DNA of 64,000 nt, taken from NCBI GenBank assembly GCA_946002055.1, contig CAMFYL010000005.1, positions 1 through 64,000 of the forward strand, read 5' to 3'. The notes under the pieces were generated by a model, which was given only the letters and a program-made list of their open reading frames with translations, was not told where the DNA came from and ran no database searches. The stretch is from an uncultured Roseburia sp. GTDB lineage: Bacteria > Bacillota > Clostridia > Lachnospirales > Lachnospiraceae. A program made the translations under genes and the position numbers. Shown in pieces: positions 45,085 through 53,895 of this stretch (positions are counted from its first letter, which is position 1; every line of letters begins with the position of its first letter).

Positions 45085-45558
45085 ATGAGTACAGGATTAA
45101 TTATATTATTAGTTGTAACAGCCATTGTGGTTGCCATCACCATTGCCCTTTACTTCTTAGGAAAGAAGGCAGAGGCCAAGAAGGCCGAGCAAGACGAACA
45201 GGTTGAGGCAACTGCCCAGAATGTTTCCATGTTGATTATTGACAAGAAGCGTATGAAGATGAAGGACTCCGGACTTCCGGAAGCTGTGATTGCACAGACA
45301 CCTTTCTACGCTCGTATGTCTAAGGTGCCTATCGTTAAGGCTAAGGTTGGTCCTAAGGTTATGTCGCTTATTTGTGACGCCACCATCTTTGATGAAATTC
45401 CTGTAAAGAAGGAAGTCAAGGCCAGAGTCAGCGGACTCTACATTACCAGCGTTCGCGGATTGCACGGCAAGAACGAAGATCCTAACACAGGTAAGAAGAA
45501 AAAGGGCTTGCGCGCCTGGGCTTTGAGAAAGCAGAAAGAATTGAACGCAGGCAAATAG
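45085..45558 (+). CDS. Membrane-anchored basic protein of unknown function
   Basis: 157 residues: one N-terminal helix (LIILLVVTAIVVAITIALYF), a Lys/Ala/Glu-rich linker, then a conserved-looking domain (NVSMLIIDKKRMKMKDSGLP, KVPIVKAKVGPKVMSLICDA, VKKEVKARVSGLYI) and a Lys-rich tail. The membrane helix plus basic cytoplasmic domain recalls YajC in layout, but the sequence does not match it and the position, divergent from the sec/scf genes, is not the usual yajC place. AGGAGGA precedes the ATG, and a strong terminator follows. Confidence 0.8.
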   Translation: MSTGLIILLVVTAIVVAITIALYFLGKKAEAKKAEQDEQVEATAQNVSMLIIDKKRMKMKDSGLPEAVIAQTPFYARMSKVPIVKAKVGPKVMSLICDATIFDEIPVKKEVKARVSGLYITSVRGLHGKNEDPNTGKKKKGLRAWALRKQKELNAGK

Positions 45559-45600
45559 TTGGTTAGATAACTCAGAATATTATGTATGGTACAACCAGAG

Positions 45601-45640
45601 AAAAACAAAACGCAGGCCTTTTTGCCTGCGTTTTGTTTTT
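45601..45640. terminator. Bidirectional terminator
   Basis: 17-bp near-perfect stem (45601-45617 with 45624-45640) around CTTTTT, with A- and T-rich arms, serving the convergent unknown genes on both sides. Confidence 0.88.
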
Positions 45641-45673
45641 GGTTCCAATCTGTTTTTTCCGCCACGAGGCTTC

Positions 45674-46642
45674 TTATTGCACCTTGGTTACGCTCTTTTT
45701 ATTCACTACATTTTTTGTAATAAACAATGCGGAAAGCACCTCCGCCGCACAGGATACTGCCATTGCTTTGACTCCCCAATCCAAACTGAAAATCATGAAA
45801 ATATCATTTTTATAGTTTAGGGTGAGAAACATCTGTAAGATGACCAATACCGCTGTCACTGTCCAGACCACACCCACTATAAAATAGTAATACGGGGTTC
45901 CGTCCAGAACATAATTCACAAAATACTGCGCCCCCTGGCGGACCGTTGCATTTTTACGAATCAGGTGTAAAACCACCATGACTATGAATTCTATAAACAC
46001 AAGCTGAACCAGATACATAAAATGCAAAATCAATGAGAGCCAGCCAAAGTGTCCATTCGTCATACCAAAAATTCCCGCCAGAAGAATAAAAAACAGGGAT
46101 AGGAATCCGAATCTTATCTTCACGTTATCCAGGTTATTCGATGGATGCTCCTCCTTGATGATTAAGGTTTTCCACGGTTTTAAGTCCTTCGGCATTTTAA
46201 GAATCTCGCTTCTTCTCATAAAAATCATTACCGTGGTAATCAGATGGAAGACAATTGACGCAATCAAAAGAATGCTTCCATAGAGTACCCGATGCTCTTC
46301 TCCAAACAAAACAAAGGGTGTCATCGCTCTTGCTTTTCCTGTAATCACACCGGATGCAAATACCCATACCACCAAGCTTACTGCCGTCATGAGTCCAAAA
46401 AATAATACGGATAAGGCACACCAAAGATTCAAAACACCTTTTCCTGACTTTTTGAATAAATCATAATATTTTGACTCCGACTCCTTTAAATAGCTTGCCG
46501 CAAACTTTGCCGCTTTTTGGATATTATCATCTAAAAACCAGTAGATGGCAAACTCCGCAATAAAGAGAATCCCGAACAGTCCTACATAGGGATTCAAAAT
46601 TGTGCATAAGAATGAAAGTGCCAGAAAAATAATCCAATACAT
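45674..46642 (-). CDS. Polytopic membrane protein of unknown function
   Basis: 322 residues with about eight hydrophobic segments (for example MYWIIFLALSFLCTILNPYV, FGILFIAEFAIYWFL, GSILLIASIVFHLITTVMIF, YYFIVGVVWTVTAVLVILQM). No motif of a known transporter or enzyme is apparent. AGGAGGAAGAAG precedes the ATG. It is a single gene between a bidirectional terminator and the DUF1934 gene. Confidence 0.75.
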   Translation of the reverse strand: MYWIIFLALSFLCTILNPYVGLFGILFIAEFAIYWFLDDNIQKAAKFAASYLKESESKYYDLFKKSGKGVLNLWCALSVLFFGLMTAVSLVVWVFASGVITGKARAMTPFVLFGEEHRVLYGSILLIASIVFHLITTVMIFMRRSEILKMPKDLKPWKTLIIKEEHPSNNLDNVKIRFGFLSLFFILLAGIFGMTNGHFGWLSLILHFMYLVQLVFIEFIVMVVLHLIRKNATVRQGAQYFVNYVLDGTPYYYFIVGVVWTVTAVLVILQMFLTLNYKNDIFMIFSLDWGVKAMAVSCAAEVLSALFITKNVVNKKSVTKVQ

Positions 46643-46757
46643 CTTCTTCCTCCTCTGTGATTTGTTAATGCTATTATACTATATTATTAGAAAAAATTAT
46701 GATAACTTTTGCAATGTTACTTGATTTTATCTTTACAATTAGAACGTTTCCACCGGC

Positions 46758-47183
46758 TCAAGGACAGACTTTCACGCAAATCCCCAACTGATTTTCTGCC
46801 ACAAAGTCATCTCCACTGTACAAATCATACTGCAAAACCACCCGTATATGCTTAGGTTCTTGTTGTATCACATCTAAGGTATAACTGTGGGTATGTACCC
46901 CAAACTCCATCGTTCCCACTGGAAGCATCAACTTGGTTTCGGTTCGCTTCCCCGGAACAAAGTCCATGGTTCGTTGCATTGCCCCAGTCATCTGCATAAA
47001 ACATCCATCAGGTCTCAGTTCCAATTTCACAAGGGATTTCTGCCCCTGGACCGCCTCTATATACTGCAACACTGCCACATCATCCTTTATGTGACACCGA
47101 CCCTGATAGTTAGCCACACTCACATCCCTTTGTTCATCCACCACCTGGGTGGTTGTCATTTCTATGGTAACTGCATTACTCAT
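46758..47183 (-). CDS. DUF1934 (YwiB-like) beta-barrel protein
   Basis: 141 residues, all beta in character, matching the DUF1934/YwiB calycin-like family: opening VTIEMTTTQVVDEQ, KSLVKLELRPDGCFMQMTGA, FVPGKRTETKLMLPVGTMEF, and closing IRVVLQYDLYSGDDF. These proteins are small soluble barrels of unknown role. GAGAGG precedes the ATG. It starts 29 bp after spoIIR on the same strand, suggesting co-transcription. Confidence 0.8.
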   Translation of the reverse strand: MSNAVTIEMTTTQVVDEQRDVSVANYQGRCHIKDDVAVLQYIEAVQGQKSLVKLELRPDGCFMQMTGAMQRTMDFVPGKRTETKLMLPVGTMEFGVHTHSYTLDVIQQEPKHIRVVLQYDLYSGDDFVAENQLGICVKVCP

Positions 47184-47212
47184 TGCAAAGCCTCTCTTTC
47201 GTGATTGTTCTC

Positions 47213-47830
47213 TTAGTATAACTTATCTTCCGGCTTTGTGAAATATTTAAAATGAATTTCCTTATCCGGGCTCTCTATCAACTTCTTATACTCATACACG
47301 GTAAAGACCTGATACATCTGCTTTTTCTCTTTGCCTTCCACCACCTCATAAGTGTTTCCCGCAAAGCACATATTGGGATACATAACGCACCACCAATTTT
47401 TGCCCTTGGCCTCGCCAATCTTTACCTGCAACGAAGTGTACTTCCCCGCCGGCATATGATACTGTCCATACACCTTTACCGGAAACTCCACCTGCTCAAT
47501 CTTTGCCGTCACGGGATAGTCCTTCCCCTGCCTTGCCACCTCTGCTTCTGCCACCTGCTCAATTTCCGGTAAATGTTCTTTCATCACCTGCAGGGTTTCT
47601 TCTTTACTTTCCACCCCATCAAGCAGTTTTCCTACATAAGCCCCTACCTGGTTTCTCACAGAAAGCTTCAACTCCTGATCCGCCTCACTATCACTATTGG
47701 CCAGCACATGAAATCTTACCACCTCTCTGGCATAACTTTCCTGCAAATGACACTTCTGGCTCCACAGCGCACCTAAAACCACAGCCGCCAAAGCTCCTAC
47801 TGTCATCCAATATCTTCTATTATGTATCAT
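47213..47830 (-). CDS. spoIIR: Stage II sporulation protein R
   Basis: 205 residues. SpoIIR is made in the forespore under sigma-F and secreted across the septum to trigger SpoIIGA processing of pro-sigma-E. Seen: an N-terminal membrane/signal segment (WMTVGALAAVVLGALWS), then VRFHVLANSDSEADQELKLSVR, typical of the family, and WWCVMYPNMCFAG near the C-terminus. The ribosome site GGAGGATGAGAC directly before the ATG is the outer end of a 624-nt foldback that fills the gap to the upstream gene. Its presence says the organism sporulates. Confidence 0.95.
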   Translation of the reverse strand: MIHNRRYWMTVGALAAVVLGALWSQKCHLQESYAREVVRFHVLANSDSEADQELKLSVRNQVGAYVGKLLDGVESKEETLQVMKEHLPEIEQVAEAEVARQGKDYPVTAKIEQVEFPVKVYGQYHMPAGKYTSLQVKIGEAKGKNWWCVMYPNMCFAGNTYEVVEGKEKKQMYQVFTVYEYKKLIESPDKEIHFKYFTKPEDKLY

Positions 47831-48454
47831 GTCTCATCCTCCACACATTTTCACAATCCTTCAGGCAGCCCACCTAACACCACGGAAGCTGACCCACCGC
47901 TCTCCCACAGCCTAGGAGGGCGCCGGGGGGGTTGCAGGGGACGGCTGGAATTTGAACAGAATGGCTGGCAGTGGTTGCAGGGCATTTTATTTGATGGCGA
48001 CTGTCTTATTACGGCTTCGACTGTGGGCAGCAGGTTGTCCGCCTATCATGGATGTTCAAGGATTTTCCTTCTAGTCTGCCTAAGGGCGTGCTTTTTTCGA
48101 AGGCGATTACACGCCGCTTGTCGAAACTCGCTTGACCATCAACTTTCATCAGTTACTCGCTATGCTCAAACAGCGACCTGCGCGGCGTGACCTTTCGAAA
48201 AAGCCACGCCCTAAGGCAGACACGAATTCAATCATTCGCATCCACGACAGGCGAACAACCTGCGCCCACTGTCGAACCTTAAGAAGACAGTTGTAATAGA
48301 TAAAATAAAATGTCCTGCTTACCACCTGCCCCATTCTGTGAACTGACAGCCGTCCCCTGCAACCCCCGGTGCCCCTAAGGCTGTGGCAAGACGCCAAAAC
48401 AGCGTGGTGTTAAGTGGGCTGCCTTCATAACTATCAGTATGGGGCGGATGAGAC
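47831..48454. repeat. Giant imperfect palindrome between gerBC and spoIIR
   Basis: The 627-bp gap between gerBC stop and spoIIR start is almost entirely one foldback. The arms 47831-48117 and 48182-48454 match as inverted repeats in blocks: outer GTCTCATCC/GGATGAGAC; GGCAGCCCAC-TAACACCACG; CACAGCC; GGTTGCAGGGGACGGCTG; CAGAATGG; CATTTTAT; ACTGTCTT; GCAGGTTGT; GTCTGCCT then AGGGCGTG; TTTTTCGAA and CACGCCGC. A ~64-nt tip has its own TCGCT/AGCGA hairpin. Arms differ at scattered positions, many compatible with paired change. No protein-coding frame is convincing. Confidence 0.93.
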
Positions 48455-48457
48455 ATC

Positions 48458-50566
48458 TTATTCAACAAAATCAAAATTCGTGGTAATGGTTAACTGCAAA
48501 TCGTCGCAATAAGCAGGATAGTCATCCTTGTATTGCTCCCAAAGGTCCCTGTCGTGACACTTTAGGTGATAGTAGCTGTTGGTCAGATCGATGTTGTGCT
48601 CAGACCATAAGTTTTGAATATTGCCTTGAAAAAAGCTGCCGGCCCGACGCCTGCAGAAGGCTTCATCTGTGGCATCCTTATCTGTGACAAAACCACCTTC
48701 TGCAACCGTGCTCTCTGAGGATAGAATGTCCCCGCTAATATTAAGGTTACACAGAATATATGCATTGGAGCGACTGTACTCGTAGGAGACTTTCACATTT
48801 TCCAGATGGATGCGGCCTTCATCCACCACAATGTCAAGGGCGTTTGCCTCCCCGTCACAAAGGTTGGCAATCAAGCCATCTTCCTCAGAAATTTTACTGA
48901 TGCGATAATCTGAGCCAAGACGCTGACTCTGTATAAGGAAATAACCATTCACCACGGGCATTTGATCCTTCACACCAAGTCTTGGCAAAATGGTATTGCC
49001 ATTTGGATTGTACCAATCACAGATAAGGTTTTTAAAAGCAGTCCCGCCGGATTTTTTGTAATTCGGATTGCCTTCCATCAGTTCTTCCAGATAACTGCCA
49101 AGGTCTTCATCCATAGATTCCTGCAGCTTTTCGATAGCTTTGATGTCCTTTGTCACAAAGACAAGCATATTTCCGGGAAGTTCTATGCCGCCATTTCCTT
49201 TTTCCACCAATTCTTGCATTAAGGCAGGTTGCTCCAAAAAGCTTTCTTCCAAGAGCAAAACCTTCAGGTGATTCAGATCAATCACCTTGCCGCTTTTCAT
49301 GTCCATTTCGTAAAGTGCTGCTGATACGGAGGGTGATTCCACAGACAGCTGGTTGCTGCCTTTGCCTGCTTTTTCCTTATCAGAAACCCGGGACAAGTCC
49401 ATATACTGATAACGCAGCTCACACCCGGCATCGTTTCCTGACAGGGAAAGTACCATGGGAAAGCTGCGATTTTCCAGCTCTTTTACAGAGCAGCCTGTGG
49501 TGGTAAGTGCAAGGACAAGGGTCAACACAAGCGCCACGGACCTTTGAGGCTTTTTCCCTAAGGGTAAAAGAAATGGAATGCAAAGGGCAACAGGAGAAAT
49601 CCACAGCAGCCACTTGCCTAGCACCCCGCCCCCTGCACTGTTTTGGTATTCCATCCAGGCTGCAGCATACAGCACCACCACTGCCACCAAGGACATCCAT
49701 TTACTCCTTTTGATTTCCTTTAGGCAAAGGGTTCCATAGGAAAAGCCACTTCCGATAAATGCCATCAACGCCACAAAGCACACACCTGCAATCAGTGCCT
49801 CCTGTCGCCGGAGAAATCCTCCCGGAACCACAATGTTACTGGTGTAAATCATAACAGGGGTTCTGGCCCCCATCAGGGCATCGGTTCCAAAGGAGCCCAG
49901 AAGCAATTCATATATGGCACCGAGAAACAGGATTCCCAGAAGCAGTGCTTGCATGGCTCCCCTTCGCAGCCTGGCCGGGGTAACTCCCTCTTCCATATAC
50001 TCCGGGAGAAAAAATGCAATCTGCCCCACGGAACACACCAAAAAGGCCAGATAACATCCCCGCCAGAACCTCATACCGCTAAAGCTGATTGGCCATAAAT
50101 TCTGGGGCTCCGTTCCCGGCAATCCCAACACAAACAGGAATACCAGCAGAGCAATCAGCGGCCAAAACAATACCTCATATACTCTTGCCCTTCCCTCCAG
50201 GCCTCCATTTTTCCCATAGATCACCAGCAAGAGAATGAGCAGGATGATAAGTCCAAAGGATTTATCCGGCAAAAGAAACCGTTTGATCAGATCTCCCAGC
50301 AGAAACAGGCCATATCCACTGGCCAGCAAAAGATATATCCCATATGCGCCAAAGAGCCATCTGCTCCCCCTCTTTCCATTTCTCATAGCAAAGGTCAGGG
50401 CAATAAGATACCCTGCAAACAAGGCGCCACCGATCAATAAGGCAAGTACTCCTGCCGTGCCGGCTGAGGCAGCCAACAGATCTGGAAAGGCCACCAGACC
50501 CAAACCCAGCACATCAAAAAACAAAAGACGCTTCATTTGACGCAAAGATATTTTTCCATTATTCAT
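48458..50566 (-). CDS. Fused germinant-receptor protein: GerAB-type permease plus GerAC-type lipoprotein
   Basis: 702 residues. Residues 1-338 form a ten-helix APC-type permease like GerAB (MKRLLFFDVLGLGLVAFPDL, GFLRRQEALIAGVCFVALM). Then comes a hydrophobic stretch SVALVLTLVLALTTTGC with a lipobox (Cys359) followed by a Ger(x)C-type domain (LENRSFPMVLSLSG, LNHLKVLLLEESFLEQP, and a closing NIDLTNSYYHL region). In most spore-formers these are separate gerAB and gerAC genes. The frame is continuous, so it encodes one protein, possibly cut at the lipobox after export. Its start overlaps gerA by 8 bp. Confidence 0.9.
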   Translation of the reverse strand: MNNGKISLRQMKRLLFFDVLGLGLVAFPDLLAASAGTAGVLALLIGGALFAGYLIALTFAMRNGKRGSRWLFGAYGIYLLLASGYGLFLLGDLIKRFLLPDKSFGLIILLILLLVIYGKNGGLEGRARVYEVLFWPLIALLVFLFVLGLPGTEPQNLWPISFSGMRFWRGCYLAFLVCSVGQIAFFLPEYMEEGVTPARLRRGAMQALLLGILFLGAIYELLLGSFGTDALMGARTPVMIYTSNIVVPGGFLRRQEALIAGVCFVALMAFIGSGFSYGTLCLKEIKRSKWMSLVAVVVLYAAAWMEYQNSAGGGVLGKWLLWISPVALCIPFLLPLGKKPQRSVALVLTLVLALTTTGCSVKELENRSFPMVLSLSGNDAGCELRYQYMDLSRVSDKEKAGKGSNQLSVESPSVSAALYEMDMKSGKVIDLNHLKVLLLEESFLEQPALMQELVEKGNGGIELPGNMLVFVTKDIKAIEKLQESMDEDLGSYLEELMEGNPNYKKSGGTAFKNLICDWYNPNGNTILPRLGVKDQMPVVNGYFLIQSQRLGSDYRISKISEEDGLIANLCDGEANALDIVVDEGRIHLENVKVSYEYSRSNAYILCNLNISGDILSSESTVAEGGFVTDKDATDEAFCRRRAGSFFQGNIQNLWSEHNIDLTNSYYHLKCHDRDLWEQYKDDYPAYCDDLQLTITTNFDFVE

Positions 50567-52058
50567 CCTCTAGGTTTTCCTTTCCTCGAAATCTTCGTTT
50601 CTGGGTATCCTTTGCATGAATGGAACGATAAATCAGGCTCCACAAAGGGAAACGCACCACAGAATCCTTTCTCCGCTCCTGCCCATCCCCCTTGATGCCC
50701 ACAAACGGTATTAAATAGGGGTGGTCATAGCTTTTGAGTAGTGCCAGATGGGTTAAAATGGCAAGCATAGCCCAAAGGAATCCAAAAAATCCCAGCCAGG
50801 CGCTGAGAATGATGACGAAAAACTTTAGCAAGCGAAATGCCCCGGCAAACTCGTCGTTGGGAATGCAAAAGGAACACAGCGCCGTAAAGGCCACTACAAT
50901 CACCACAATGGGAGAAACAAGATTTGCCTCCACAGCCGCCTGGCCGATAATCAAGCCTCCAACAATGCCAATGGTATTTCCCATAGCTCCCGGCAGGCGA
51001 ACTCCCGCCTCTCTTAATAGTTCAAAGGACAATTCCATCAAAATCACCTCCACCACTGCCGGGAAAGGCACTCCCTGCCTTGCCGCCGCAAAAGACAGCA
51101 GCAAGGTGGTTGGCAGAATTCCCGTCTGAAAATTGGTTACCGCCAGATATAATCCCGGCAGGCTCATAGCAAAAAAGGAGGCCACATAGCGAATCAATCT
51201 GGCAAAAGAAGCAATCCACGGCCTCTGATAATAGTCGTCTGTGGTTTGGATAAAGGAATTGTAATCTGCAGGCATAATCAGTGCCGCAGGAGAATTGTTA
51301 CACAGCACCACCACTTTTCCGTCTAACACTTCCATTACCGCCCGGTCTGGACGCAGGGTGGATTGGATTTGAGGAAAGGGAGAGAGCCAGGTATCCTCTG
51401 TCAACTGTTCTGCCATTCCCCCATCCAAAACACCGTCAATTTGGAAATCCGAAAGACGCTCCTTCACCTTTTTCACCAGTTCCGGTTTTACGATTCCATC
51501 CATATAAGTAATATTGATAAGGGTCTGGGTTCGCTTTCCCAGAAACATTTCCTCCACCTTAAAATCCAGGGAACGCAATCGCTTACGCATCAAAGCTGTA
51601 TTTAGTTTCACATTTTCGTTAAAGCCCTCGTTGGAACCACGAAGCACCTTTTCCGTATCCGTATCCTTAATAGGTTCCCCCGGATATCCCTTGTCCGGAA
51701 TTTTCATTGCCAGGGGAAATCCATCCACTAAAAGAATGGCATCACCTGTCAGAAGTCCCTCCCCCGCCTCTTCTGCCGTTTCATAAAGCATCACATCAGA
51801 AAGCCCCATTCCATTTTGGACAAGAACCTTGGGGATATCCTCCTCCGGCATCTCAGAAAGTCGGGCCAAAAAATTCCCCAGAGCAGTGGTTCGCAACATC
51901 ACAGAGGAAAGGGTCACTTCGATATAGATAAGGAAGCAGGAAATCCCCTTATTCTTTCCTATCTTCATTTCCTTCTTTTTGATATCAGCGCAGTTTTGAA
52001 ACAGTGCCACCATAGCAGCTTCATCCCGCTGCAGATTTCCCGTAAATTGATACTCCAT
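50559..52058 (-). CDS. Germinant receptor A subunit (GerAA family)
   Basis: 499 residues. Large N-terminal soluble domain (about 1-270; ISCFLIYIEVTLSSVMLRTT, RTQTLINITYMDGIVKPELV), then membrane helices with the GerA signature QRPWIASFARLIRYVASFFA and TTLLLSFAAARQGVPFPAVV. A basic hydrophilic tail ends the protein. It forms the spore inner-membrane nutrient receptor with the overlapping B-C fusion. The ATG at 52058 with AAAGGAG before it was chosen over an upstream start. Germinant unknown. Confidence 0.93.
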   Translation of the reverse strand: MEYQFTGNLQRDEAAMVALFQNCADIKKKEMKIGKNKGISCFLIYIEVTLSSVMLRTTALGNFLARLSEMPEEDIPKVLVQNGMGLSDVMLYETAEEAGEGLLTGDAILLVDGFPLAMKIPDKGYPGEPIKDTDTEKVLRGSNEGFNENVKLNTALMRKRLRSLDFKVEEMFLGKRTQTLINITYMDGIVKPELVKKVKERLSDFQIDGVLDGGMAEQLTEDTWLSPFPQIQSTLRPDRAVMEVLDGKVVVLCNNSPAALIMPADYNSFIQTTDDYYQRPWIASFARLIRYVASFFAMSLPGLYLAVTNFQTGILPTTLLLSFAAARQGVPFPAVVEVILMELSFELLREAGVRLPGAMGNTIGIVGGLIIGQAAVEANLVSPIVVIVVAFTALCSFCIPNDEFAGAFRLLKFFVIILSAWLGFFGFLWAMLAILTHLALLKSYDHPYLIPFVGIKGDGQERRKDSVVRFPLWSLIYRSIHAKDTQKRRFRGKENLEDE

Positions 52059-52136
52059 AGAAGCTCCTTTCCACCCCCACACCAAATCCAGCTCTTGTCC
52101 CAAACAAGAATCTGTACCTGGTTCTTTATATACAAC

Positions 52137-52166
52137 AAAAAGAGACAGGCATTTTACCTGTCTCTT
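52137..52166 (-). terminator. Terminator between the GntR gene and gerA
   Basis: 9-bp stem AGAGACAGG/CCTGTCTCT (52141-52149, 52157-52165), then TTTTTGTTG on the minus strand. Confidence 0.82.
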
Positions 52167-52189
52167 AGTATGCTTCTATGTGTTTTTAT

Positions 52190-52867
52190 TTATTCCTGCC
52201 CTTGAATCAACTGGCGCACCGCCTCAATCTGGTTCTCCAGGTGGGTATGCATAATGTCTTTTACATAATCCGCATCTTTTCGCTCAAATCCGTCGATAAT
52301 AGCTGCATGTTCCTGCACCAGCTGACCGTAGTCGCTGTTGCCCTTGATGTACTCATAGCGATAGCGATACATCTGCTCCCGAAGATTATTTACAATGGTT
52401 TCCAATTTGGGATTGTCAGCCATCTTATATATCACATTATGGAAAGCCTCATCCGCCTCACAGATCTTACGCACATTGCGGCCCTTAGTTGCCAACTCAA
52501 AATCCTTCATGGCACTCTTCAACTCAGAAAGTTGCTCCTCTGTCATACGCTCACATGCCATGGCAACAGCCAGCTCGTCTAAGGAATCGCGAATCTCTAA
52601 CACATCCTGCAAATCCTTCTCTGTCATTTTGGCAACCTGAGCACCTTTTCTTGGAATGGTGACAGCCAGACCCTCCTGCTCAAGCATTCGGATTGCCTCC
52701 CGGACAGGGGTACGACTCACCCCTAATTTGTTGGCCAAGTGCATTTCCATCAGACGTTCACCCGGCTTCATATCCCCTCTTAAAATGGCATTTCGAAGGG
52801 TGTTAAAAACTACGTCTCGAAGTGGCAAATATGAATTCATATCCAGTTGCAATTCTTCACTCATCAT
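52190..52867 (-). CDS. GntR-family regulator, FadR (FCD) subfamily
   Basis: 225 residues. N-terminal winged helix (about 15-75) with GERLMEMHLANKLGVSRTPV then REAIRMLEQEGL; C-terminal FCD effector domain with metal-ligand type residues (DEAFHNVIYKMADN, HAAIIDGFERKDADYVKDIM). The effector is unknown. Two adjacent ATG codons follow AGGAGAGAA; the first is used here. It starts 24 bp after ispE, a pairing that need not reflect a functional link. Confidence 0.92.
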   Translation of the reverse strand: MMSEELQLDMNSYLPLRDVVFNTLRNAILRGDMKPGERLMEMHLANKLGVSRTPVREAIRMLEQEGLAVTIPRKGAQVAKMTEKDLQDVLEIRDSLDELAVAMACERMTEEQLSELKSAMKDFELATKGRNVRKICEADEAFHNVIYKMADNPKLETIVNNLREQMYRYRYEYIKGNSDYGQLVQEHAAIIDGFERKDADYVKDIMHTHLENQIEAVRQLIQGQE

Positions 52868-52891
52868 TTCTCTCCTGTCTGCTGTCAAAGA

Positions 52892-53755
52892 TTATTTGAC
52901 AATGGATGTAACTTCTACGCGATTCACAAGACCGGATGTCTCCAGAACAGACTTGGCCTCCTGTACCAAAGTCTCATCCTCAAAGAATCCAAAGACAGTA
53001 GGTCCACTTCCGCTCATCATGGAAATCACCGCTCCGTGTTCCATCATTTCCCGCTTAATTTGATCAATCACCGGGTATTTCTCCACAGTGACTCCCTCTA
53101 ATATATTTCCCATATGAGATGCCAGGCTATGCAAATCCCGATTCTCAATATCTGCCACCATGGCATCAATATCCGGATGTGTAGGGTTTTTAAGCCCATC
53201 AAAATGCTCATATACATATTTGGTGGAAACCTCAATCGGTGGCTTGGCAATGAGTACGAAGCAGTCCATCATTCTCGGAAGTCTTTTCAATTCCTGGCCA
53301 ATGCCCTCTGCTAAGGCTGTGCCCCCCAGCAGACAGTATGGTACATCTGCTCCAATATTTACAGCTCTCTCCATCAGCTCCTCTTCCGTTAAATCCAGCT
53401 GAAAAACATGATTCACCCCAGTAAGTACTGCTGCTGCATCAGTGCTTCCCCCAGCCAAACCTGCTGCCACCGGAATACGCTTTTCCAGATGAATTTTCAC
53501 CCCTTCTGTAATGTGAAATTCATCCATCAAAAGCTTTGCAGCCTTCACACAAAGGTTGTCCTCACCAACAGGCAACGTTTCATCGTTGGTGGTCATAACA
53601 ATACCAGGCTCATGGCTCGTAGCCACCGTAACCACATCATTAAGACCAATGGTTTGCATAATCGTACGCACCAAGTGATATCCATCGTCCCTGCGACCAG
53701 TCACATCAAGTCCGATGTTAATTTTCGCTGATGCCATCAAAGTAATTTCGCTCAT
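52892..53755 (-). CDS. ispE: 4-diphosphocytidyl-2-C-methyl-D-erythritol kinase
   Basis: GHMP-kinase of the non-mevalonate isoprenoid pathway. 287 residues. ATP-binding motif PVAAGLAGGSTDAAAVL; N-terminal ASAKINIGLDVTGRRDDGYH with the substrate-site Lys/Asn; C-terminal MMSGSGPTVFGFF. The ATG at 53755 follows GGGTGAG. First gene of an ispE-gntR transcript ended by the terminator near 52150. Confidence 0.96.
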   Translation of the reverse strand: MSEITLMASAKINIGLDVTGRRDDGYHLVRTIMQTIGLNDVVTVATSHEPGIVMTTNDETLPVGEDNLCVKAAKLLMDEFHITEGVKIHLEKRIPVAAGLAGGSTDAAAVLTGVNHVFQLDLTEEELMERAVNIGADVPYCLLGGTALAEGIGQELKRLPRMMDCFVLIAKPPIEVSTKYVYEHFDGLKNPTHPDIDAMVADIENRDLHSLASHMGNILEGVTVEKYPVIDQIKREMMEHGAVISMMSGSGPTVFGFFEDETLVQEAKSVLETSGLVNRVEVTSIVK

Positions 53756-53867
53756 AAGCACTCACCCGTCTCAATTATTGTATTTATTTTAGTACAATCT
53801 TATTCTATCATTCCCACAAGAATTGTTCAAGTGCATTTTGTATTCAAAATACATACAAATACAAAAC

Positions 53868-53888
53868 GAGCCGGGTAAAAAACCCGGC
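53868..53888 (-). terminator. Terminator of the alarmone synthetase gene
   Basis: GCCGGGT/ACCCGGC stem (53870-53876, 53882-53888), loop of A/T, then TCGTTTTG on the minus strand. Confidence 0.75.
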
Positions 53889-53895
53889 CCAAAAA

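Noticed and set aside
45085..45558. YajC identity for the membrane-anchored basic protein near secDF
   Set aside because: Length and sequence beyond the single helix do not match YajC, and the gene is divergent from the sec/scf run.
48149..48397. 82-codon open frame on the minus strand inside the giant palindrome (and several overlapping plus-strand frames)
   Set aside because: It is a by-product of the inverted repeat arm; Arg/Cys-rich composition, no ribosome site, and matching frames on the other arm argue against a protein.
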